Positions 53,995 through 61,667 of a stretch of 64,000 bases of DNA are shown here, piece by piece. Position 1 is the first letter of the stretch. Every line of letters starts with the position of its first letter. A model generated the notes under the pieces. The model searched no databases. It saw only the letters and a program-made list of their open reading frames with translations, and had not been told where the DNA came from. A program made the translations under genes and the position numbers. The DNA lies in contig NZ_CP114903.1 in the NCBI RefSeq assembly GCF_027497255.1, positions 5,952,001-6,016,000 of the forward strand, written 5' to 3'. This stretch comes from Micromonospora sp. WMMD882. GTDB taxonomy: Bacteria; Actinomycetota; Actinomycetes; Mycobacteriales; Micromonosporaceae.

Positions 53995-56054
53995 TGGCCG
54001 AGAGCAACACGGTCCGGATCCTCGACGGGAACACCTTCGTGGTCTGCGAGAGCACCGGCGACATCGAGGCGACGCCGTCCGAGCCGAGCGGCCTGTTCTC
54101 CATCGACATGCGGTTCCTGTCGACCTGGGTGCTGACCCTCAACGGCGAGCGGCTCCACCCGCTGTCCTACGACGACCTCCAGTACTACGAGGCCCGGTTC
54201 TTCCTGGTGCCGGCGACGGCCACCCACTACACCGACGCGAAACTGTCGGTCATCCGCGAGCGGGCCGTCGGGGGCAGCTTCCGCGAGGAGCTGATCATCC
54301 TCAACCACGACGAGCAGCCGGTGGACCTGGAGGTCCGTATCGACGCGGCGGCCGACTTCGCCGACCTGTTCCAGGTCAAGGACGAGATCGTGAACAAGAA
54401 GGGCGAGTTCTACACCGACGTGCAACCGGACGCGCTCCGGCTCGGCTACCGGCGGGGCAACCTCGTCCGGGAGACCGTCGTCACGTCGTCCCGGCCGGCC
54501 CGGTTCGACGCCCAGGGACTGGCGTACACGGTGCGGCTGGAACCCAACGAGCAGTGGCGCACCGAGCTGGACGTCCGGACGGTCGCCCTCGGCCCCGGCG
54601 GCCGGGACCTGCGGATGGGGCTGCGGGCCCACGGCGTCGAACGCCAGGCGCTCCAGCACGACCTCCAGGACTGGCTGGCCGCCGCGCCGACGGTCAACTG
54701 CGAGTGGGAGACCCTCGACCGGACCTACCGGCGCAGCCTGGTGGACCTGGCCGCGCTGCGGTTCTCGCCGATCTCGCTGCCCGGCGCCACCCTGCCCGCC
54801 GCCGGTCTGCCCTGGTTCATGACCATGTTCGGCCGGGACAGCATCCTGACCTGTCTGCAGACGCTGCCGTTCACCCCGGAGCTGTCCCGGACCACGCTGC
54901 GGATCCTCGCCGCCCTCCAGGGCACCCGGTTCGACGACTTCCGCGAGGAGGACCCCGGGCGGATCCTGCACGAGATGCGGTACGGGGAGACGGCCGCCTT
55001 CGAGGAGCAGCCGCACTCGCCGTACTACGGCTCGGTGGACGCGACCCCGCTGTTCGTGGTGCTGCTCGACGAGTACGAGCGGTGGAGCGGGGACGCCGCG
55101 CTGGTCAAGGAGCTGGAACGGGAGAGCCGGGCCGCGCTGCGCTGGATCGACGAGTACGCCGACCTGGTCGGTAACGGCTACATCTGGTACGAACGCCGCA
55201 ACACCGACACCGGTCTGGAGAACCAGTGCTGGAAGGACTCCTGGGACTCCATTTCGTACCGGGACGGTCGACTGCCCGGGTTTCCCCGGGCCACCTGCGA
55301 GGTGCAGGGTTACGCGTACGACGCGAAGGTGCGCGCCGCCCGGCTGGCCCGGGAGTTCTGGGGCGACCCGGCGTACGCCGACCAGCTCGAACGGGAGGCC
55401 GCCGAGCTGAAGGAACGGTTCAACCGTGAGTGGTGGGTGGCCGACGGCGAGTACTACGCGATCGCCCTGGACCCGGACGGCCGGCAGGTCGACACGCTCA
55501 GCTCCAACATCGGGCACCTGCTGTGGAGCGGGATCGTCGACGAGTCGCGGGCGGCCAAGGTCGCCGCGCACCTGGTCGGCCCCCGGCTCTGGTCCGGCTG
55601 GGGGGTGCGCACCCTCGCCGAGGGGGAGGCTCGCTACAACCCGATCGGCTACCACAACGGGACGATCTGGCCGTTCGACAACTCGTTCATCGCCTGGGGT
55701 CTGCGCCGGTACGGCTTCGCCGAGGAGGCCGCCCAGATCGCCGACGGCATCATCGCCGCGTCCGCGTACTTCGACGGGCGGCTGCCCGAGGCGTTCGGCG
55801 GCTACCGGCGGGAGCTCACCAAGTTCCCGGTGGAGTACCCGACCGCGTGCACGCCGCAGGCCTGGTCGACGGGCGCGCCGCTGCTGCTGATCCGTACGAT
55901 GCTGGGCATCGAGCCGCACGAGGGGCACCTGGCGGTCGAGCCCCGGCTGCCGGTCGGCATGGGCCGGATCGAGGTGCTGGACATCCCGGGCCGGTGGGGC
56001 CGGGTGGACGCCTTCGCCCGGGGCCGCCTCGAACTCCACACCCCCGCCGACTGA
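53994..56054 (+). CDS. Glycogen debranching N-terminal domain protein/amylo-alpha-1,6-glucosidase
   Basis: 686 residues. Residues 1-200 match the glycogen-debranching N-terminal domain (TFVVCESTGDIEATPSEPSGLFSIDMRFLSTWVL), and the rest is an (alpha/alpha)6 barrel of the GH15/GH63-related type with LPWFMTMFGRDSILTCLQTL, GYIWYERRNTDTGLENQCWKDS and GTIWPFDNSFIAWGLRRYGF. It is expected to hydrolyse alpha-glucosidic branches or related glucosides; these cytosolic proteins are often annotated as amylo-alpha-1,6-glucosidase. GGAGGG sits seven bases ahead of ATG 53994. Confidence 0.9.
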   Translation: MAESNTVRILDGNTFVVCESTGDIEATPSEPSGLFSIDMRFLSTWVLTLNGERLHPLSYDDLQYYEARFFLVPATATHYTDAKLSVIRERAVGGSFREELIILNHDEQPVDLEVRIDAAADFADLFQVKDEIVNKKGEFYTDVQPDALRLGYRRGNLVRETVVTSSRPARFDAQGLAYTVRLEPNEQWRTELDVRTVALGPGGRDLRMGLRAHGVERQALQHDLQDWLAAAPTVNCEWETLDRTYRRSLVDLAALRFSPISLPGATLPAAGLPWFMTMFGRDSILTCLQTLPFTPELSRTTLRILAALQGTRFDDFREEDPGRILHEMRYGETAAFEEQPHSPYYGSVDATPLFVVLLDEYERWSGDAALVKELERESRAALRWIDEYADLVGNGYIWYERRNTDTGLENQCWKDSWDSISYRDGRLPGFPRATCEVQGYAYDAKVRAARLAREFWGDPAYADQLEREAAELKERFNREWWVADGEYYAIALDPDGRQVDTLSSNIGHLLWSGIVDESRAAKVAAHLVGPRLWSGWGVRTLAEGEARYNPIGYHNGTIWPFDNSFIAWGLRRYGFAEEAAQIADGIIAASAYFDGRLPEAFGGYRRELTKFPVEYPTACTPQAWSTGAPLLLIRTMLGIEPHEGHLAVEPRLPVGMGRIEVLDIPGRWGRVDAFARGRLELHTPAD

Positions 56055-56063
56055 CCCCTTCGC

Positions 56064-56212
56064 GCCCCCGTGATCGACCCCGCGCGCCCCGTGATCGACC
56101 CCGTAGCCGGCTCCGTATCGGGGAAACGGGGGTGTCCCGAGGCGGCGAAGGCCCTACTTCAGGGATGTGGAGTCGGCACTTCAGAGATGTGGAGTCGGCC
56201 GAGACTCACGCC
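56064..56212. repeat. Degenerate palindromic repeat element, left copy
   Basis: It starts with two tandem copies of a block with GTGATCGACCCCG (56064-56082 and 56086-56103). A stretch from 56118 follows that matches the right copy at 57301 (TCGGGGAAACGGGGGTGT... CGAAGGCC... GTGGAGTCG). It ends with a 21-base tandem repeat beginning CTTCAG (56158-56178 and 56179-56199, one mismatch). The whole begins ten bases after the glycosidase gene stop. Confidence 0.75.
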
Positions 56213-56757
56213 GCTCGTCCGGGCCGGTCGGCGGGCGACGAGCCGGTGAAGTAGGGCTCGGCGGCCTCAAGTCGGGGCGTCCGCACCCCCACTCGGCGTG
56301 CTTCCGCCAGGGTGTCGCGGCAGATCGCGCGCAGTTCCTCGGGGTTGGCGTGGGCCTCCGTCACGACACGCATCGGCGGGAAACGACCGAGCAGCCAGGC
56401 CAGTGCCGGCGCCGCCAGCCAGACGGGCGCGGTGAGGGGCAGCAGCTCGGCCCGGTGTCGCCGCAGGTCCACGCCCCGGGCCTCGACCAGCGGCAGCAGC
56501 TCGCGGGTGGCGAGGATCGCCTCGCGTACGTCGCGGGGCGACAGCCCGGCCAGGGAGCCCCGCCGCAGGGCCCGCGTGTGCAGACCCGCGTTCTGCACGA
56601 AATGGATCGACAGCCAGCCCCGGAAGTCGGAGTTCTCCTGAATCCTGAACCCGGCCTCGCGGAACACCTGCCGTACGGCCCGTTCGCGCCCGGTCGGCGG
56701 CTGGTCGAGAGTGCCGAGGAAGACCGCGGGCAGCAGGGCCGCACGCAGCACGCCGTC
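56206..56757 (-). pseudogene. Truncated ketopantoate reductase-like gene (C-terminal part)
   Basis: About 184 residues corresponding to the middle and C-terminal ApbA/PanE domain of a ketopantoate reductase-type oxidoreductase: DDGVLRAALLPAVFLGTLDQ, FREAGFRIQENSDFRGWLSIHFVQNAGLHTRALR and the helical HANPEELRAICRDTLAEARRVGVRTP. The N-terminal NADP-binding Rossmann domain (GxGxxG) is entirely missing; the frame continues upstream only as antisense of the TetR-like gene. The gene is therefore broken at about 56757-56765. Its end lies in the left repeat element. Confidence 0.8.
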
Positions 56758-56764
56758 GTCGCTG

Positions 56765-57289
56765 ATCGCCAAGGCCCGCGAACTCTTCGCCAGCGGCTGC
56801 TTCGACCTGCGTCTCGACGACTTCGCCAAGCTGGCCGGCGTGGGCACCGGCACGCTCTACCGCCATTTCCCCACCCGGGAAGCCCTCGCCGAGGCGGTCT
56901 ACCGTGAGGAGCTCACCGCCTTCGGCGACTGCCTCCGCGAGTTGCAGGCCACCCTCCCCGCCGACGAGGCGCTGGAATCCTTCCTGCGTGGCCTCGTGGA
57001 CCACCTGCACGCCAACGAGGGCCTCGCGCGCACCCTCGCGGGGCTCATGGCCGCCCGCTCGGGCACGCTGGCCGAGGGCGCCCAGGCCCTGGGCCAGGCC
57101 GTCGCCGACCTCCTGGCCGCCGCCGCCGAGGCCGGAACCGTCCGCGACGACGTCGGCGCCGGAGCCGTCATGATCGCTCTCCAGGGCATCTGCGCGACCT
57201 ACGGCCAACCGGCCCACCGGGCCGACGCGGACGGCATCATCACTCTCGTCCTCGCCGGCCTGCGCCACCCGTCCGACCTGTCGAATTGA
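56765..57289 (+). pseudogene. TetR family regulator missing its N-terminus
   Basis: From about 56765 the frame reads LIAKARELFASGCFDLRLDDFAKLAGVGTGTLYRHFPTREALAEAV, a TetR helix-turn-helix lacking the first residues of helix 1, then a C-terminal ligand domain (FLRGLVDHLHANEG, GAVMIALQGICATYGQP). The open frame extends upstream to an ATG at 56711, but those residues are antisense of the reductase remnant and do not belong to the family. The stop codon TGA is the first three bases of the right palindromic element. Expression of a chimeric protein from 56711 cannot be excluded. Confidence 0.7.
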
Positions 57290-57388
57290 TCGACTCCTTC
57301 TCGGGGAACCGGGGCTGTTCCATGGGGACGAAGGCCCCGTTTCCACGAAGTGCAGTCGATCAGGTTGGAGTCGTTCACGCGGCTGGGC
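57287..57388. repeat. Palindromic repeat element, right copy
   Basis: The 76-base core (57287-57362) starts TGATCGACT and ends with its exact complement AGTCGATCA (57354-57362). Inside, TCGGGGAACCGGGG pairs imperfectly with CCCCGTTTCCACGA, so it folds as one long hairpin. About 60 bases from 57301 are similar to the left copy from 56118, and the tail GGAGTCGTTCACGC matches the left copy tail around 56190-56210. Confidence 0.8.
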
Positions 57389-57459
57389 GCCGGAGGGGTG
57401 TCGGTCCGGGGCTGGTCCGGTCCGGTGTCGGGGTGTCGCCGGCAGGGTAGTCTCGGCCA

Positions 57460-58215
57460 ATGCCGGAACTCGTGTACCCGCCCGTGATCGCCGCCTGCAA
57501 GACCATGTTCCGGGTTCTCGACCTGAAGATCACCATCGAGGGCGCGCACCACGTGCCCCGGACGGGCGGGGCGGTCATGGCCGCCAACCACGTCAGCTAC
57601 CTCGACTTCATCTTCTGCGGCCTCGGCGCGCAGGAGTCCAGGCGGCTGGTCCGGTTCATGGCCAAGGAGTCCGTGTTCACGCACAAGGTGTCCGGCCCGC
57701 TGATGCGCGGCATGCGGCACATCTCGGTGGACCGGACGGCCGGCACCGACTCGTACAACGTGGCGGTCGACGCGCTGCGCCGGGGCGAGGTGGTCGGCGT
57801 CTTCCCCGAGGCCACGATCAGCCGCTCGTTCACCGTCAAGAGCCTCAAGAGCGGCACCGTCCGGATGGCCAAGGAGGCCGGCGTGCCGGTGCTGCCGGTG
57901 GCGCTGTGGGGCGGGCAGCGGCTCTGGACCAAGGGTCGCCCGCGCACCCTCACCCGCCGGCACGTGCCGATCACCATCCTGATCGGCGAGCCGATCGACC
58001 CGGCCGACTACGCGTACGCCGGTCGGATGAACGCCGAGCTGAAGTCACGGCTGATCGCGCTGGTCGACCGGGCGCAGCGGGAGTACCCGGACCAGCCGGC
58101 CGGCCCCGACGACACCTGGTGGCAGCCGGTCCACCTCGGCGGCACCGCCCCCACCCTGGAGGAGGCCGCCGCCCTGGAGGCCGCCCGCCTCCAGCGCGCC
58201 GCCGAGAAGGTGTGA
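57460..58215 (+). CDS. Lysophospholipid acyltransferase family protein (PlsC type)
   Basis: 251 residues. The acyltransferase motifs are ANHVSYLDF near residues 42-50 (NHxxxxD), a middle block with RHISVDRTAG, GVFPEATISRS near 113 and VPVLPVALWGG. It would transfer an acyl chain to a lyso-glycerolipid such as 1-acylglycerol 3-phosphate at the membrane. The ATG at 57460 begins 98 bases past the repeat core. It is monocistronic; no phospholipid gene is adjacent. Confidence 0.9.
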   Translation: MPELVYPPVIAACKTMFRVLDLKITIEGAHHVPRTGGAVMAANHVSYLDFIFCGLGAQESRRLVRFMAKESVFTHKVSGPLMRGMRHISVDRTAGTDSYNVAVDALRRGEVVGVFPEATISRSFTVKSLKSGTVRMAKEAGVPVLPVALWGGQRLWTKGRPRTLTRRHVPITILIGEPIDPADYAYAGRMNAELKSRLIALVDRAQREYPDQPAGPDDTWWQPVHLGGTAPTLEEAAALEAARLQRAAEKV

Positions 58216-58364
58216 GCCGCCCCCCGGCCCCGGCGGTTCGCCAACGCCGATCCGGCGTGAGACCGCGCCGACCGCCGACCGCCGGTCCGGCGTGACCGGA
58301 TCGGTCCGCAGCCGGACGTGATGGTGCCTGTCGTCGGCGCGCCACGGCGACCAGGATCGACGAC

Positions 58365-58970
58365 ATGAGCCGATCCGCACTCGTCGTCGTCGACGTCCAG
58401 GAGTCCTTCCGGCAGCGCCCGATCTGGGCGTACCGCTCGAATCCCGACCTGGCGCCCCGGGTCGCCCGGCTGGTCGCCGCCGCCCGGACGCGGGGTGACC
58501 TGGTGGTCTGGGTGCTGCACGCCGAACCGGGCAGCGGTGGCGTGTTCGACCCGGCCAGCGGGCACGTCCGGCTGCTCGACGGGCTCGCCCCGCGCGCCGA
58601 CGAGCCCCGGCTGACCAAGACCGCGCACAACGCGTTCACCACCACCAACCTGCAACACCTGCTCACCGTCCGGGGCGTCCGGGAGCTGGTGGTCTGCGGC
58701 ATCCGCACCGAGCAGTGCTGCGAGACCACCGCCCGGCTCGGCGCCGACCTCGGCTACCAGGTCACGTTCGTCACCGAGGCCACCACGACGTTCCCCACCC
58801 CGCACCGGGACCTGCCGGCCGACGCCACCGTCGAGGAGATCCTCGCCGACCCGCGCACGCTCTCCGCCGACGAGATGACCCAGCGCACCGAGTACGCGCT
58901 GGCCGGTCGGTTCGCCACCGTCCGTACCGTCGACGAGGTGGTCGCGCGCTACGCCGAGCCGGTCGGCTGA
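58365..58970 (+). CDS. Isochorismatase-like cysteine hydrolase
   Basis: 201 residues. The catalytic triad of the family is complete: Asp10 in VVVDVQESF, Lys85 in TKTAHNAF and Cys118 in RTEQCCETTARLG. Such enzymes hydrolyse amides or vinyl ethers (nicotinamidase, isochorismatase and others); the substrate is unknown. It precedes the GlxA/AraC regulator by three bases and is presumably its partner or target. Confidence 0.9.
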   Translation: MSRSALVVVDVQESFRQRPIWAYRSNPDLAPRVARLVAAARTRGDLVVWVLHAEPGSGGVFDPASGHVRLLDGLAPRADEPRLTKTAHNAFTTTNLQHLLTVRGVRELVVCGIRTEQCCETTARLGADLGYQVTFVTEATTTFPTPHRDLPADATVEEILADPRTLSADEMTQRTEYALAGRFATVRTVDEVVARYAEPVG

Positions 58971-58973
58971 CGC

Positions 58974-59897
58974 ATGCCCAGGGTGGTCTTCCTGCTGGTC
59001 CCGCAGGTGCACCTGCTGGACCTGGCCGGCCCGGCACAGGTCTTCTCCACCGCCGCCGACCTCGGGTACGACTACCGTCTGCACCACGTCGCCGAGCGGA
59101 GCCCGGTGCCGTCCGTCCAGGGCGTGCCGCTGGTGGCGGACGCCGACTGGCCGGAACTGACCCCGGACGACCTGGTGGTCGTACCCGGTTGGCGGGTCGC
59201 CGGGTACGGCCCGGCGGGCTGCCCCGACCCGGTCGGCCCGGCCGACCTGCGGCGGCTGGCCGACCACCACGCGGCCGGCGGCGTCGTCGCCAGCGTCTGC
59301 GCCGGCGCGTACGCGCTCGGCCGGGCCGGGCTGCTCGACGGTCGGCGCTGCACCACCCACCACGAGGTGCAGGACGAGCTGGCCCGCCGGCACCCGGCGG
59401 CCCGGGTGGTACGCGACGTGCTCTACGTGGTCGACGACCGGGTGGTGACGTCGGCCGGCATCGCCAGCGGCATCGACCTGGCGCTGCACCTGATCGCCAC
59501 CCGGCACGGGCCGGCGGTGGCCGCCCGGATCGCCCGCGCCCTGGTCGTGCCCACCCGACGCAACGGCCACGAGCGGCAGGAGAGCGCGATGCTGCGGCAC
59601 CGCGACCACCTCAGCGACGCCGCCCACCGGGCGCAGGACGTGATCGACGCCCGTTTCCCGGAACGGCTGCCGCTCGCCGAGCTGGCCGCCGCCGGCGGCG
59701 TCGCCGAACGTACCCTGACCAGGCTGTTCCGGCAGGCCACCGGGCTCACCCCGCTCGGCTACCAGAACCTGCTGCGGACCGAACGCGCCGAGCACCTGAT
59801 CGGGCACGGCGCGACCGTCGAGGCCGCCGCCCGCGCGGTCGGCTTCGCCGACGCCCGGATGCTCCGCCGCCTCCGCGCCCGAGGCGTCCGCCGCTGA
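58974..59897 (+). CDS. GlxA family transcriptional regulator (DJ-1/PfpI plus AraC)
   Basis: 307 residues. Residues 1-190 form a DJ-1/PfpI-like amidotransferase fold (VFLLVPQVHLLDLAGPAQVF, VASVCAGAYALGRAG with the nucleophile-elbow Cys), and the C-terminal part is an AraC helix-turn-helix (RFPERLPLAELAAAGGVAERTLTRLFRQATG, then AARAVGFADARMLRRL). The second motif is shortened, with the usual SxxxFxRxFR pattern replaced by the end RARGVRR. It is co-transcribed with the cysteine hydrolase. Confidence 0.88.
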   Translation: MPRVVFLLVPQVHLLDLAGPAQVFSTAADLGYDYRLHHVAERSPVPSVQGVPLVADADWPELTPDDLVVVPGWRVAGYGPAGCPDPVGPADLRRLADHHAAGGVVASVCAGAYALGRAGLLDGRRCTTHHEVQDELARRHPAARVVRDVLYVVDDRVVTSAGIASGIDLALHLIATRHGPAVAARIARALVVPTRRNGHERQESAMLRHRDHLSDAAHRAQDVIDARFPERLPLAELAAAGGVAERTLTRLFRQATGLTPLGYQNLLRTERAEHLIGHGATVEAAARAVGFADARMLRRLRARGVRR

Positions 59898-59957
59898 CTG
59901 ACCGACGCGAGCCCGGCCCGGTGGCTTCCGCAGGGGTGTCCGCCGGGGTCGGCGCGA

Positions 59958-60077
59958 TCATCGACGCCCGTCGCCGGCCCGCCGCGCGTGCTGAGGTGAC
60001 GAGCTGACCGCGAAGACCACGGCGCGGGTCACCACCGCCTTCGCCAACCCGGTCGCGGCGGTCTCGACCACCGGCAT
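59958..60077 (-). pseudogene. Short frame resembling the N-terminus of a longer protein
   Basis: 39 codons from ATG 60077, with GGAGGGGAG spaced about seven bases before it: MPVVETAATGLAKAVVTRAV is hydrophobic-amphipathic and resembles the start of large actinobacterial STAND/NACHT-type proteins in my memory, then the frame turns low-complexity (SSSPQHARRAG) and stops. It may be the remnant of a deleted gene. The region 59898-60167 holds nothing else that I can support. Confidence 0.35.
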
Positions 60078-60167
60078 GCGCGGCTCCCCTCCGTGGACGA
60101 CCGGCCCTGGTCGGGTGGGGAAGCCCTGGCGATCAGGGGTGTCCGGTCCACATCGGAACGGCGACGG

Positions 60168-60902
60168 TCAGCAGGCCGGGCCGGGTCCGCCGGCGGCCGG
60201 TCGGCGCACCGTCACCCGACGGGGCCGGCCCCCCGGCCGGTAGTAGTCGTCCCTGGTGAGGAACTCCAACGGCAGCGCGCCGGGCAGGGTGACCGGCACG
60301 CCCCGCACCACCGCGGCGGTGCCGGCCCGACGCAGCAGCACGTCCCGCTCGGCCGCCGACAGCTCCACCAGGGTCGGGTTCGCCAGCCGGAACGCGGCCA
60401 CGGACCGGCGCACCAGCCGGGCCAGCACCCCCAGCTCCCGCGCCGGCAGGCCACCGAGGGCCAGGGCGGGCTGCCGGAGCGTCCGCAGACTGTCGCAGAC
60501 GATCAGCAACTCGTCGGGACGGCTCGGGTCGCCGGCCCGCAACTCCAGCCGGGACGGCCACTGCCAACGGATCTGCCCGCTGACCGGGCGGGCCGGCCGG
60601 AGGCTGCGCCGGTGCCGGGGGCCGTCCCCGTCGACCGGGGCGAGGGTCAGGTCGTCGCAGACGTGCACGACGCGCCGGTCGGTGACGGTCACCGAGGCGG
60701 CCGGGCCGAGCGCCCACTGCCGGCGGTCACCGGCCGGGTCGAGCAGCTGACCGGAGAGGGCCAGCCGGTAGCGGGCCAGGACCCGTTCGCCCGGCTCCGG
60801 GACGGGAGCGTGCCGCCGGTCGAGGACGGGCTGGTCGGCGGTGTCGGTCGCGTCGAAGCGGTGCGGAGCGATGAAGAAAGGTGACCCGTCGTCGGGGGAC
60901 AT
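60168..60902 (-). CDS. Conserved hypothetical protein
   Basis: 244 residues, soluble, with no helix long enough for a membrane. The first part is strand-rich (LARYRLALSGQLLD, VTVTDRRVVHVCDDL, IRWQWPSRLELRA, ELLIVCDSL), which recalls a pleckstrin-homology-like or GRAM-type fold, and the C-terminal half is helical. I do not recognise a family. ATG 60902 has GGGAGG about five bases upstream. The response regulator gene upstream ends 81 bases away, so it may be in the same transcript. Confidence 0.6.
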   Translation of the reverse strand: MSPDDGSPFFIAPHRFDATDTADQPVLDRRHAPVPEPGERVLARYRLALSGQLLDPAGDRRQWALGPAASVTVTDRRVVHVCDDLTLAPVDGDGPRHRRSLRPARPVSGQIRWQWPSRLELRAGDPSRPDELLIVCDSLRTLRQPALALGGLPARELGVLARLVRRSVAAFRLANPTLVELSAAERDVLLRRAGTAAVVRGVPVTLPGALPLEFLTRDDYYRPGGRPRRVTVRRPAAGGPGPAC

Positions 60903-60983
60903 CAGCACCTCCCGGTGGCGCACGGTGACGGACGGTCGTCCGTCGAGCCTTGCGTGCCGGTCGGGCCGCTGTCATGACACCCG

Positions 60984-61667
60984 TTAGGGGGTCGGCCGGT
61001 CGGGCGCCGCGTACGACTGGTAGGTGCCTATCTCCTCGGGACGGACGAGGCCGTCCTCGATCGCCCGGGCGAGCAGCGCCGCCTTCGTGGCGGCCGGACG
61101 GCCCACCCGGCTGTACTTGATCCGCGCCCGGTCGACGTACTGCTTCACGGTGTGCTCGCTGATCCGCATCCGCCGGGCCACCGACGCCTTCGACATCGAC
61201 TGGAACCACAGCAGCAGCGCCTCGCGCTCCTTGTCGGACAGCGCCGGCCGGTCCGGGCGGGCGTCCCCGACCAGCGCCCCGGCCAGCGTCGGCGGCACGT
61301 ACGCGCGGTCGTCGGCGGCGGCCAGCACCGTCGCCACGCAGTGTTCACGCCCCTCGTGTTTGGCCAGGAACGCCACCGCGCCCGCCTCCACCACGGCCAG
61401 CATCGTCTCCGGGTCGGTGTGTTCGGAGTAGACCACCACCCGGCGGCCGTTCGCGGCCAGCCCGGCCACCCGGTCCACCATGGTCCGGCCGTGCAGCCGC
61501 AGGTCCAGCAGGAGCACGTCGGCTTCCGGGGCCGCGCGCAGCACCGCGTCCGGGTCGTCGCCGGTGGCCACCACGGTCAACCGGGGCTCGACGGCCAGCC
61601 ACGACCGGATCCCCTCGACCACCACCGGATGGTCGTCGACGATCGCCACCCGCACCGGCCTGCTCAC
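60984..61667 (-). CDS. LuxR/NarL family response regulator
   Basis: 227 residues. Receiver domain with the acidic pocket in VAIVDDHPVVVEGI, phosphoacceptor Asp in DVLLLDLRLHG and Lys in AFLAKHEG. The DNA-binding domain at the C-terminus shows LSDKEREALLLWFQSMSKASVARRM and SEHTVKQYVDRARIKY. I prefer the GTG at 61667, which overlaps the kinase-like stop by four bases (GTGA); an ATG at 61697 is possible. Partner of the kinase proteins upstream. Confidence 0.9.
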   Translation of the reverse strand: MSRPVRVAIVDDHPVVVEGIRSWLAVEPRLTVVATGDDPDAVLRAAPEADVLLLDLRLHGRTMVDRVAGLAANGRRVVVYSEHTDPETMLAVVEAGAVAFLAKHEGREHCVATVLAAADDRAYVPPTLAGALVGDARPDRPALSDKEREALLLWFQSMSKASVARRMRISEHTVKQYVDRARIKYSRVGRPAATKAALLARAIEDGLVRPEEIGTYQSYAAPDRPTP

